Shown here: positions 1 to 7,426 of the stretch, piece after piece | How the letters are laid out: each line of letters starts with the position of its first letter | How positions within the stretch are numbered: position 1 is the first letter of the stretch | Origin: Stigmatella aurantiaca DW4/3-1 | Lineage (GTDB): Bacteria; Myxococcota; Myxococcia; Myxococcales; Myxococcaceae | Reading direction: 5' to 3' | NCBI RefSeq assembly: GCF_000165485.1 | Contig: NC_014623.1 | Coordinates: 2,251,501 to 2,315,500, forward strand | DNA: 64,000 nt | The notes under the pieces: generated by a model | What the model saw: only the letters and a program-made list of their open reading frames with translations | Told to the model about the DNA's origin: nothing | Database searches by the model: none | Made by a program: the position numbers and the translations under genes

Positions 1-800
1 AGGTCCGAGGTGGGCACGGCATCCAGCATCTGCCCGGCGCGGGTGAGCAGGGACTCCATCGTGCCGGTCACGGTCTTGAACAAGCCCTGGAGCTGTTCGA
101 GCTTCTCGGGCAGGGCGGTGAAGAGGGCCTGAACCTGCTTCTCGAACTGGGTCAGGGTGGCCATCAAGGTGTCGAGAGTGGTGGAGGAGACTTCAATGGC
201 TTGCCGGACGGGCGTTTGGATGGACTCCATGGCAGTGCCCGCCGTCTGGACCAGGGCATCCAGGGACGCCGTGCCCTGGGTGATGAGCGCGTCGACCTGC
301 GGTTGCACCTGATCCAGGAGCTGCTCCACGGCCTGGATGCTGCTGGCTTGTTGCTGCACCTGCCCGGCCAGGGTCTGCTCGAGGGAGTTGAGGGTTTGAT
401 TGAGCTGGGCGTGTTGGTCCTGGAGGGAGCCTCCCAGGCGCGTCTCCAGGGGTTGGAGCTGCTGGTGGGTGGACTGGGTGGTGGATTCCACCTGGGCGCG
501 GAGCGGGACGAGCCGCTCGCGGAGCTGGCTCACCTGTTGCTGGGTCTCGGCTTTCGCGGTGGGGTTCGCCTGGGCGCGCGCGTCGGCTTGCTTGAGCTCG
601 GCATCCGCGGCGTCGATCTTCGCCGCGAGGGCGTTTCGCTCGGCGTCCACCTCGGGCCTCAATGAGGAGACCTCCGTCCGGAGCTGGCCCACCTGGTTTG
701 CCGCCTCGGCCCGGATGGATTGCAGGCGGGTTCCCGCCCCCGTGCTGAAGGACTCCAGTTCCTCCCGAAGCGCCGCTACCTTGCCGCGCAGTTGCTGCAT
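1..800 (-). CDS. Coiled-coil protein of a contractile-injection operon (3' end outside window)
   Basis: Reading the minus strand from the ATG at 800 gives 266 codons without a stop up to the window edge, so the C-terminus is missing. The start has a GGAG motif about 7 bases upstream. The protein is almost entirely alpha-helical and rich in Gln, Glu, Leu and Ala with heptad-like spacing (for example VAALREELES near residue 8 and VSQLRERLVPLRAQVES near 92). There is no signal peptide or membrane segment in the visible part. It lies 28 bases after the VgrG-like gene on the same strand, so it is probably co-transcribed with the sheath and spike genes. An accessory or tape-measure-like role in the injection apparatus is possible but is inferred from context only. 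I recognise no named family. Confidence 0.75.
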   Translation of the reverse strand, partial: MQQLRGKVAALREELESFSTGAGTRLQSIRAEAANQVGQLRTEVSSLRPEVDAERNALAAKIDAADAELKQADARAQANPTAKAETQQQVSQLRERLVPLRAQVESTTQSTHQQLQPLETRLGGSLQDQHAQLNQTLNSLEQTLAGQVQQQASSIQAVEQLLDQVQPQVDALITQGTASLDALVQTAGTAMESIQTPVRQAIEVSSTTLDTLMATLTQFEKQVQALFTALPEKLEQLQGLFKTVTGTMESLLTRAGQMLDAVPTSD

Positions 801-828
801 GGGTCTGCTCCGTCCCTCGGTTGGATGT

Positions 829-2751
829 TCACCGCAGCTTCTCGAGCGAAGCCTTGGCTTCCGCCGCATTCCCCGAGAGCTGTCCGCTGCCTTGAGACAG
901 CCGGGCAGAAGCTTCCTGAAACCCGCTCTTGGCCTCGGCCACCTTGGCGCCGACTTCTTTCTTGGCCCCGCTGAGCGCTGCCTTCGTTTCGGCATGGGCG
1001 CTCTGCATCTTCGCCCGCACGGTGCCCATTGCCGCCTGGTAGGCGGTGGCGCTTTCCGCCAGGGCTCCGCCGACCGACGCCGAGAGGTCCGCCTTGGCGG
1101 CATCTACCTGGGGGCTGACGTCATAGGTGGGTGTGGGCGCCATGACCCCCGGTGTTTCCTGCACCTGGATGAAGAGATGGCCTTCGCCCATGCGGACAAT
1201 CTGGGTGTCTCCGCCAGAGGTGCGGTGGATGCGCCACACCGGGTTGTCGTCCTGGAAGTCGTGGGTGAAGGCCGTCTGGCTCGTCTTGTTCCAGCCGAGC
1301 AACGCCTGGTCTCCCTGTCCATCCTGGGGGGTGCGCACGCCTTCCTTCCAGTCGATGAAGCGCACCAACTCGGCATGCTCGAAATGGAGCGCCACCAGCA
1401 CCCGCGTGTTCTTGTAGGGCGGGAAGAAGAAGTGGCCCGGGAGTTGGTTGGGCTCGGCGGGGACATCCACCGTCTGATTCCACAGGGGCACCGTCATCCG
1501 GTAGGAATGGAGAGACGTCTTCTCGTCCTCGACGATGAGGTAACGCCTGTCCTGGGCATCTCCTCCCGGGCTGTGCACCAGGCCCTCGACGTGGATGGGG
1601 TAGCGCGGGGTGCGGTAGGCCGGCAGGTTGACCAGCGTCTCCGAGGCGGGCTCCAGCCGGACCGACAGCAGGTTCTCGTAGGTGGCGATGAGGTTCTGCT
1701 GATCATCGTGGACACCTTCGTTCAGGGCGTGGGCCTCCAGGTCCAGGCTGAGCACCCGCTGGTCCTCATCGAGCCCCTTCAAGCCGGAGGGCCAGAGGGG
1801 CCCCTCCAGGCGCAGCAGGGCACCGGGGAAGATGTCCACTGTCGGGAAGTGCTTGAAGGACATGTCGAGCAGGGATTGCCGCGGCTGCAGGCGGGTCTTC
1901 TCCAGCTTCTGCCGCTGCTCGGCCTGGGTGGCCAGCGGCGTCCTCAGCATCACATCGTGGGACACGCCCGCGACGGCTTGGGGCTGTTCGAGCACCGCGG
2001 TGGTGGGCGCGTGCGCCACCGCGTTGAGCACCCGGGTGGCATGGCGGATGGGCGGCGGCAGGTGCACCTTCATGTCCTGCACCTGGAGGCCGCTCAACGG
2101 GGACGCCAGGAGCAGGGTCGGCTTGTCCGCGGTCAGCCAGTACTGGTTCAGGTGGCTGTCGTAGCTCCAGACGCCGTTGTTCGTGGCCACGTACCAGAGG
2201 ACGAAGTCGTAGAAGCTCACCCCAGGGGCATCCGCGCCCAGCGCGAGGCACAGCATCGGCTGTTTCTGCTTGAGCACCGTCCAGTCGTAGGAGATCTGGA
2301 GGTTGGCCTTGTGCGCCTCGATCACCTCCATCATGGAGATGTTGGTGTACAGGTCGATGGGGCGGTGCTGGCGCCAGAGCACCTGGGCGGGGTCGGCGAA
2401 CTCGAGGGTGAAGCGGCGGAAGAGGTGCTCGACGCCCTGGGAGATGCCATGGCTCTCCGAGGTGACGCGGCGGCTGCGGACGAGCCCCTGGAGCACCAGG
2501 GGGGTGGGGGGCGAGGCGTCCCCCGCGGCCACGGACAGCCGCACCTGGAGCAGGTCTGGCTTCTGGAGGGCGGTGAAAAGCGCCGAGTCCTTCTTCTGCA
2601 GGGAGGACCAGAACGTGACCGACGCGGTGAACCCATGGGTGGCCAGGTGCACGGACAGGTGTTTCACCTGTCCCCCTGGAATGGAGAAGGACTGGCCTCC
2701 GAGGGTGAGCGTCAGCTCAATCTGGAGCCCCTCCTGGACGGCCGTTCTCAT
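829..2751 (-). CDS. VgrG-like spike protein (type VI / phage gpD-gp5 type)
   Basis: About 640 residues. The ATG at 2751 is preceded by GAGGAGAG; a longer reading upstream overlaps the sheath gene and is unlikely. Residues 1 to roughly 370 have the layout of phage gpD / VgrG N-terminal domains. Residues about 390-560 look like the gp5 OB-fold region: a PIHVEGLVHSP entry strand and a stretch GHFFFPPYKNTRVLVALHF that corresponds to the usual 'GDEVLVAF' strand of VgrG. The last 90 residues are an Ala/Lys/Glu-rich helical tail rather than a Gly-rich beta-helix spike. Similarity to textbook VgrG is remote, so the protein may belong to a divergent or myxobacterial subtype. It sits 59 bases downstream of the sheath gene and 28 bases before the coiled-coil gene, in one operon. 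The role as membrane-piercing spike is inferred from fold-level resemblance and neighbours. Confidence 0.6.
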   Translation of the reverse strand: MRTAVQEGLQIELTLTLGGQSFSIPGGQVKHLSVHLATHGFTASVTFWSSLQKKDSALFTALQKPDLLQVRLSVAAGDASPPTPLVLQGLVRSRRVTSESHGISQGVEHLFRRFTLEFADPAQVLWRQHRPIDLYTNISMMEVIEAHKANLQISYDWTVLKQKQPMLCLALGADAPGVSFYDFVLWYVATNNGVWSYDSHLNQYWLTADKPTLLLASPLSGLQVQDMKVHLPPPIRHATRVLNAVAHAPTTAVLEQPQAVAGVSHDVMLRTPLATQAEQRQKLEKTRLQPRQSLLDMSFKHFPTVDIFPGALLRLEGPLWPSGLKGLDEDQRVLSLDLEAHALNEGVHDDQQNLIATYENLLSVRLEPASETLVNLPAYRTPRYPIHVEGLVHSPGGDAQDRRYLIVEDEKTSLHSYRMTVPLWNQTVDVPAEPNQLPGHFFFPPYKNTRVLVALHFEHAELVRFIDWKEGVRTPQDGQGDQALLGWNKTSQTAFTHDFQDDNPVWRIHRTSGGDTQIVRMGEGHLFIQVQETPGVMAPTPTYDVSPQVDAAKADLSASVGGALAESATAYQAAMGTVRAKMQSAHAETKAALSGAKKEVGAKVAEAKSGFQEASARLSQGSGQLSGNAAEAKASLEKLR

Positions 2752-2810
2752 GGCGGAGACCTCTCCTCGTGCCAGCAAACAGCCATCTTCAGGGATGGGG
2801 GGACGCTCCG

Positions 2811-4262
2811 TCAACGCAGCGGCAGAGTGAACTCGAACTGCAGATTCGAGCCCGCAAGCTCCGGCCGCAGAGACACCTGCACATGCAAGCCTTTTTCCGT
2901 CTTTCCGGTGGGCACCACGCGTCCGTGAACCTGACAGGCTTTCCCGGATCCCAATGAAAGGAAGGCTTCGGCGGCCTGGGTGAACGTGGAGGCCACCGCC
3001 TCGGGATGGGCTCTCTCCGGGAGACGCTGGGCGAACTCCTCGCTCAGGCGAAGCAATCTGCCGGTGAGGAGCTGGGCGGGAAGGGGTGCCGCATCGCGGC
3101 CTCCGTGCACCGAGGGGGCCGTGGCTCCCAGCAGCACGGCGTCCGAGTCCCAGCAGCCGCTCACGCCCAGTATCCCCCGGGAGGCCAGCCGTTCCTGTTC
3201 GCGCAAGGAGAGGACGGTCTCGGTGGCTGCCGTGGAGCGGGCATGGGGCTGCCACACCGCGGGCGCACGGCTTCCACTGCCGGGGCCGACGAGGCGGGCG
3301 AAGGTGCGTGTGTCCCGGAAGCTGGCCGTCAGCAGGGCCGCCACGGCGAGGACGGGGCTGGCGAAGCACTCGCGGTGCAACGTCCCCTGGCGCTCGGCCA
3401 TCATCACCACGGGGTTGAGGGCGGCAAAGAGCCAGCGGGCGGATTCCTCGAGGCGCAGGCGGCTCCACGCTTCCGGGGGCCAGGCCTCTTCCGGTGGGCT
3501 GGCCGGCCGCGCGCCGTCGCCGGCGAGGGCCGTGGACACGCAGGCCACCACGGGGACCCAGGCGTTCTCGCCCAGCGTGGCCAGGGGGCGCAGGGCGTCC
3601 ACGCCGTCGAGTTCATCGGCGATGAAGCAGGCGTCGGGGCGCTGGAGCGGAGCCGAGCCGAGCCGCTGGGTGAGCGCCTCCACGAGTTGGTGAGGCGCCA
3701 CGTCCAGCACCTCGATTTCCAAGCCGGTGCAGGCGGCGCTGTGCTCCCACAGCCAGTGCAGCCCGCGCCAGGCGGACTCCAGCCGCGCCACGGCGGGGGA
3801 CTGGAGGATGTCGCGCGCCGTGGCGAAGAGGGATTCCTCGAGGACGGCCAGTGCGGCCCGGCGAGCGCTCTGGGAGGAGCGCGCTTCGTGGAGCGCCGAG
3901 AGCATGCTGGAGGCCAGCAGGCCAGGACCGAGGGTGGACTTGAGGCCCGCCAGCTCTTCGGCCGACAGGGTCCGCGTGCCGGAGAGGGCTTCGTGGAGGG
4001 TGCGCAGGGCACTGAGGCCAGGAATGGAGTCGATGACCCCCGCGAGCTGAAAGGCGCCGGGGGTGGCGAAGGAGACCTCGTGGAGGAGGGCATCGCTGGA
4101 GCCGATGCGGTCCTGGACGGTGACGTTCACTTGGTGGGCCGCAGGGCCGAACCGCTCGGCGAGGGCGCTCTCGGAGAGGAGAAACGAGTGGCCCGAGGGC
4201 GTGGGGAGGAAGGCGCCTGCGACGAGCCAGCGCACGGGGATGGAGGGGGACAGGGGGACCAT
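2811..4262 (-). CDS. Fused TssB/TssC-like contractile sheath protein
   Basis: 483 residues from the ATG at 4262, which has GGGAG 6-7 bases upstream; an in-frame TTG at 4304 lacks a ribosome site. The first ~95 residues resemble a TssB/VipA small sheath subunit: a PVRWLVAGAFLP strand, then VNVTVQD, then an EVSFATPGAF motif like the usual 'L.F.sldDF.P'. From about residue 140 it follows TssC/VipB: ARLESAWRGLHWLWE is the family's hallmark LExxWRGLxxLv, then RLRLEESARWL, then EQERLASRGILGV like the 'E..L...G..pL' block, and a helical C-terminus. TssB and TssC are normally separate (about 170 and 490 residues), so this is a compact single-chain version. The protein should form the contractile tube of a type VI-like injection device, in the operon with the VgrG-like gene. 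The fold assignment is by motif; the fusion is inference. Confidence 0.6.
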   Translation of the reverse strand: MVPLSPSIPVRWLVAGAFLPTPSGHSFLLSESALAERFGPAAHQVNVTVQDRIGSSDALLHEVSFATPGAFQLAGVIDSIPGLSALRTLHEALSGTRTLSAEELAGLKSTLGPGLLASSMLSALHEARSSQSARRAALAVLEESLFATARDILQSPAVARLESAWRGLHWLWEHSAACTGLEIEVLDVAPHQLVEALTQRLGSAPLQRPDACFIADELDGVDALRPLATLGENAWVPVVACVSTALAGDGARPASPPEEAWPPEAWSRLRLEESARWLFAALNPVVMMAERQGTLHRECFASPVLAVAALLTASFRDTRTFARLVGPGSGSRAPAVWQPHARSTAATETVLSLREQERLASRGILGVSGCWDSDAVLLGATAPSVHGGRDAAPLPAQLLTGRLLRLSEEFAQRLPERAHPEAVASTFTQAAEAFLSLGSGKACQVHGRVVPTGKTEKGLHVQVSLRPELAGSNLQFEFTLPLR

Positions 4263-4311
4263 GGCGCTCCCAAACGGCGCGGGATTCTCAAAACGTGAAA
4301 ACAAGTAAACG

Positions 4312-4341
4312 TTGACAGGCCCTGGGGGGCAGATTTACTGT
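4312..4341 (+). promoter_or_regulatory. Candidate sigma-70-type promoter for the secreted protein gene at 4417
   Basis: A perfect -35 hexamer TTGACA at 4312-4317 is followed after 18 bases by TACTGT (4336-4341), a weak -10. The region between the divergent genes (4263-4416) is locally AT-richer than its surroundings. The -10 match is poor, so this is only a candidate. Confidence 0.35.
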
Positions 4342-4416
4342 TCTACAAGATTTTGCCGCTACGGCTGCAACGCAACGAGGGCCGTCTATGGGGACGGACC
4401 ACCACGGGGTGCGCAC

Positions 4417-5736
4417 ATGATGAAGCATGGGGTGATGGGTACGATTGCTGGAGCATTTGTGGTTCTGTGTGGGCTGCCTGCCTTCGCGCAGACGCGCACT
4501 CCGTGGCAGATGCACAACGGTTTGGAGGTGTCGGCCACCAACCCCAACGGGTTCAAGAAGTTCACCTGTAACCCCACGCAGCATGGCCAGATCTGTGAAT
4601 ACGACGTCGCCACCATTCCTCCCCAGTCGGATTCGGGCTGGGCCATCGCGCCCAATGGCGAGACCATCGGATTTTCCATTCCGTCGCGCGTGTGTCAGGC
4701 GCCCATCGCCTGTTTGGGGTATGGCGACTTCACCTACTTCCAGACCCTGGTGGATGTGCCCGCGAACGTGGCGGTGACCCAGTTCACCATCGCCTTCAGC
4801 GGCATGGACGATGGCTCGCGGGTGACCATCTTCAACTCGCAGTATCCGGCGGGGCTCGTCATCCCGGGCAGCTACGTCTACTTCGGGGGCTCCGGCACCA
4901 CGAACCTCGGCCCCTACGTCAAGTCGGGAGAGATCAACCGCGTGGTCGTTACGCAGGTGGATGACTGCTGCTCGGAGAACAACCTCGACAGCGCCATCGT
5001 GGTGCTCAATGGCGAGCCGGTGGGCGCCGACTGCCACTCGGACCTCGAGTGCGATGATGGCAACGCCTGCACCGCGGACATCTGCCAGTCGGATGGCTCG
5101 TGCGTCAGCCACACGCTGGCCTGCGTGGGCGGTGAGCTGTGCAACCCCCAGCCCCCGACCCTGAGCGCCTTGGCCTCCTACAGCAGCAGCAACGCCTCCC
5201 AGCAGTCCAGCAGCACCTGCGAGATTGTCCCCAGCAACATCGCCATCACCCTCAACGGCCCGCAGCACCTGCTGCTCGAGTGCGGTGTGGACTCCTGGGT
5301 GGACCAGGGGGCCCAGGCGTCGGATGCCTGCGGCGCGGTGGAGGTGATCACGCACAACTCCGGCCATGACGCCTACGGCCCCGGTCCGAACACGTGCTCC
5401 GAGGGGACCTACTCGGTGCAGTACCGCGCCCTGGACGCGCAGAACAACGAAGTGCAGATCGTCCGCTCGGTGCAGGTGGAGGACACCCTGGTTCCGGCGC
5501 TGACGCTCAAGGGCTCCGCGCACGAGTACCACAAGTGCGGCAGCCAGTGGGTGGACCCGGGCGCGGAGTCGTTCGACGAGTGCTACGGCAACATCTCGGC
5601 CGAGGTGAAGACGACGGGCTACGTGAACGGCTGGGTGCCGGGCCTCTACACGGTGACCTACTCGGTGACGGACAGCGGCGGGAACTCCGCGACGCCGCTG
5701 ACCCGGACGGTCGAGGTCGCCAACTGCCCCTGGTAG
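4417..5736 (+). CDS. Secreted protein with Cys-rich segment and Ig-like (DUF5011-type) domains
   Basis: 439 residues from the ATG at 4417; in-frame sequence upstream lacks protein-like composition. Residues 1-26 form a Sec signal peptide with a cleavage site after AFA (FAQ). Residues about 27-205 are a beta-rich domain with a few cysteines that I do not recognise. Residues about 206-245 are a Cys-rich segment (CHSDLECDDGNACTADIC) of the kind common in myxobacterial and deltaproteobacterial surface proteins. Residues about 270-439 hold two Ig-like units with the pattern 'G...hhleCG..WVDpGA.A.D.C...', as in DUF5011 domains. The product is probably exported to the surface or medium. It is transcribed divergently from the injection operon and ends at a strong hairpin. 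Its function is unknown. Confidence 0.8.
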   Translation: MMKHGVMGTIAGAFVVLCGLPAFAQTRTPWQMHNGLEVSATNPNGFKKFTCNPTQHGQICEYDVATIPPQSDSGWAIAPNGETIGFSIPSRVCQAPIACLGYGDFTYFQTLVDVPANVAVTQFTIAFSGMDDGSRVTIFNSQYPAGLVIPGSYVYFGGSGTTNLGPYVKSGEINRVVVTQVDDCCSENNLDSAIVVLNGEPVGADCHSDLECDDGNACTADICQSDGSCVSHTLACVGGELCNPQPPTLSALASYSSSNASQQSSSTCEIVPSNIAITLNGPQHLLLECGVDSWVDQGAQASDACGAVEVITHNSGHDAYGPGPNTCSEGTYSVQYRALDAQNNEVQIVRSVQVEDTLVPALTLKGSAHEYHKCGSQWVDPGAESFDECYGNISAEVKTTGYVNGWVPGLYTVTYSVTDSGGNSATPLTRTVEVANCPW

Positions 5737-5760
5737 CCGCTGGGACAGCCATGATGTGAA

Positions 5761-5799
5761 GAAGGGGTTGGAGGCGGCGAGGCCGTCTCCAGCCCCTTC
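5761..5799. terminator. Bidirectional hairpin terminator between convergent genes
   Basis: GAAGGGGTTGGAG (5761-5773) pairs with CTCCAGCCCCTTC (5787-5799), a 13-base-pair stem with one G-T wobble and a 13-base loop. It lies between the convergent genes ending at 5736 (+) and 5798 (-) and includes part of the latter's stop codon. There is no long T tract, as is common in GC-rich genomes. Confidence 0.75.
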
Positions 5800-6079
5800 A
5801 GTCTTTGTAGCCGGGCTCAAAACCGATGGCGGTCTGTCCTGGCGAGCACATCGGGCCGGGCCCGAGCGAGCCGTACCAAGCGGCCGCCATCAGGGGGCGG
5901 GCGCCCCGGAGCAGGGGATCCTCGGGGGCGGCAGCGGCGCGGGCCCGCGTCTCCTCCTGGGAGACGAGGTACGCTTTCAGCTTGGCCGCGAAGCCCTGAA
6001 GCAAGGGAACGAGCCGCACAAGGCGCTGGGGGAAGGGGGCGACGAGTTCCGGGTGGAGGGGGGGAGTGGTGGGGCTCAT
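5798..6079 (-). CDS. Small hypothetical protein (93 aa)
   Basis: The ATG at 6079 is preceded by GAGGA at good spacing. The product has 93 residues with a Pro-rich start (SPTTPPLHPELVAPFP), a central amphipathic helical stretch (QRLVRLVPLLQGFAAKLKAYL) and a less structured tail ending in GFEPGYKD. There is no signal peptide or membrane helix. I recognise no family. The ribosome site, the convergent terminator and the GC pattern support a real gene, but nothing indicates a function. Confidence 0.55.
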   Translation of the reverse strand: MSPTTPPLHPELVAPFPQRLVRLVPLLQGFAAKLKAYLVSQEETRARAAAAPEDPLLRGARPLMAAAWYGSLGPGPMCSPGQTAIGFEPGYKD

Positions 6080-6267
6080 GGGCAAGGTCCTCGAACCGGC
6101 GTGGGAACGGGTCCAGGTGTAACGCAACGCGTTATCGACCGCAACTCCGAAGTCCACGCGGTTCCAGAATAAGGGTCTTTTCGAGGAAGACGGGTCTACA
6201 AGAGGCACCTGACATCGCCCGGAGGCAGCCTCCACGCCCAGGTTCGGGCTGATAGCCTGGGAGGTGG

Positions 6268-7413
6268 ATGCCTCGTCTGTTCGCCCCTTCTCAGCGCTGG
6301 TTGTTCGGCCGGGAGACCGACCTGGCCGTCTTCGCGGGAACCGCGCTCGTGTCCGTGGCGTTGGTCGCCATGGCCCCCTGGCTCGGCGTGGTGGGCGATA
6401 CCCCTCCATGGGCCTGGGTGCTGCTCGTTGTCTGTGTGGACGTGGCGCACGTCTGGTCCACGGTGTTCCGGACCTACCTGGATGGGGAAGAGCTGCTCCG
6501 GCGCCCCGCGCTGTATGCCATCGCCCCGCTCGCCGCCTACGTCACCGGGGTGCTGGCGTATCTGGTCTCGGCGGGCTTGTTCTGGCGGCTCTTTGCCTAC
6601 ACCGCCCTCTTCCACTTCGTGCGCCAGCAATATGGTTGGGTGGCGCTCTATGCGCGCAAAGCGCGGACTTCGGACGCCGAGCGGCGTCTGGATGCCGCGG
6701 CCATCTATGCGGCCACACTGGGCCCCGTGGTCTGGTGGCACGCGAACCTGCCGCGCGAGTTCTGGTGGTTCGTGGAGAACGATTTCCTCTCGGGCTTGCC
6801 GGGGTGGGTGGGCACGCTCGCGCTCTGGGTTCACGGGGGCGTGCTGGCCGTCTGGGCGGGCTTCCAGGTCACGCGCGTGTTTCGGGGAGAGGGGCTCCAG
6901 GTGGGCAAGGTGTTGCTGGTGCTCGCCACCTGGGTGACGTGGTTGGGAGGCATCGTCCTGGCGAGGGATGACTTCGCGTTCACGGTGATGAACGTCCTGC
7001 TCCATGGCGTCCCCTACTTCGCGCTCCTGTTCCGGTATGCGCGTGGGCGGAACGCGGAAGGGGGCTATGGGGCCTGGGCACCGCTGCTGCGCGCCGGGCT
7101 GCCGGGATTTCTCCTGTTCCTGACGGCGCTGGCGTTCGCCGAGGAGTTCCTGTGGGACCGGTTGGTCTGGCACGACCGGCCGCTGCTCTTCGGGGACAGT
7201 GGTTTTGTGCTGGCGCCGGATGTGCTGGCGCTGGTGGTGCCGCTCCTGGCGCTGCCCCAGGCCACGCACTATTTGCTGGATGCCTTCATCTGGAAAGCGG
7301 GCAAGGACCCGGCGCTGCTCGGCCGGCTCGGGTGGCGTGCCCCGGTGCGGGAAGGTTCTCCATTGGGCACGCTTCCCCCATCTCCAGTAGCCATGGCGCG
7401 CCCCACGGACTAA
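6268..7413 (+). CDS. Multi-pass membrane protein with conserved intramembrane histidines
   Basis: 381 residues with about eight to ten hydrophobic segments. The ATG at 6268 directly follows GGGAGGTGG, which is very close spacing; no better start is nearby. Histidines sit in or next to membrane helices in distinctive contexts: DVAHVWSTVFRTYLD (near residue 58), ALFHFVRQQYGW (near 116), NVLLHGVPYFALLFRYA (near 243) and QATHYLLDAFIWK (near 333). This arrangement recalls His-dependent membrane oxygenases such as the Brp/Blh carotene-cleavage family, but I cannot claim homology. The gene ends 13 bases before the trehalose synthase gene, so the two are probably co-transcribed. The function is unknown. 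Confidence 0.75.
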   Translation: MPRLFAPSQRWLFGRETDLAVFAGTALVSVALVAMAPWLGVVGDTPPWAWVLLVVCVDVAHVWSTVFRTYLDGEELLRRPALYAIAPLAAYVTGVLAYLVSAGLFWRLFAYTALFHFVRQQYGWVALYARKARTSDAERRLDAAAIYAATLGPVVWWHANLPREFWWFVENDFLSGLPGWVGTLALWVHGGVLAVWAGFQVTRVFRGEGLQVGKVLLVLATWVTWLGGIVLARDDFAFTVMNVLLHGVPYFALLFRYARGRNAEGGYGAWAPLLRAGLPGFLLFLTALAFAEEFLWDRLVWHDRPLLFGDSGFVLAPDVLALVVPLLALPQATHYLLDAFIWKAGKDPALLGRLGWRAPVREGSPLGTLPPSPVAMARPTD

Positions 7414-7426
7414 TTCGTGGAGTCCT

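Noticed and set aside
400-2928. Very long plus-strand open frame (842 codons) across the VgrG-like region
   Set aside because: It is antisense to the VgrG-like gene. Its translation is Arg/His/Gly-rich without domain character, and the minus-strand gene has a ribosome site and recognisable blocks.
4288-5820. 510-codon minus-strand frame under the secreted Ig-like gene
   Set aside because: His/Arg/Val-rich antisense translation; the plus-strand product has a signal peptide, Cys-rich segment and Ig-like domains.
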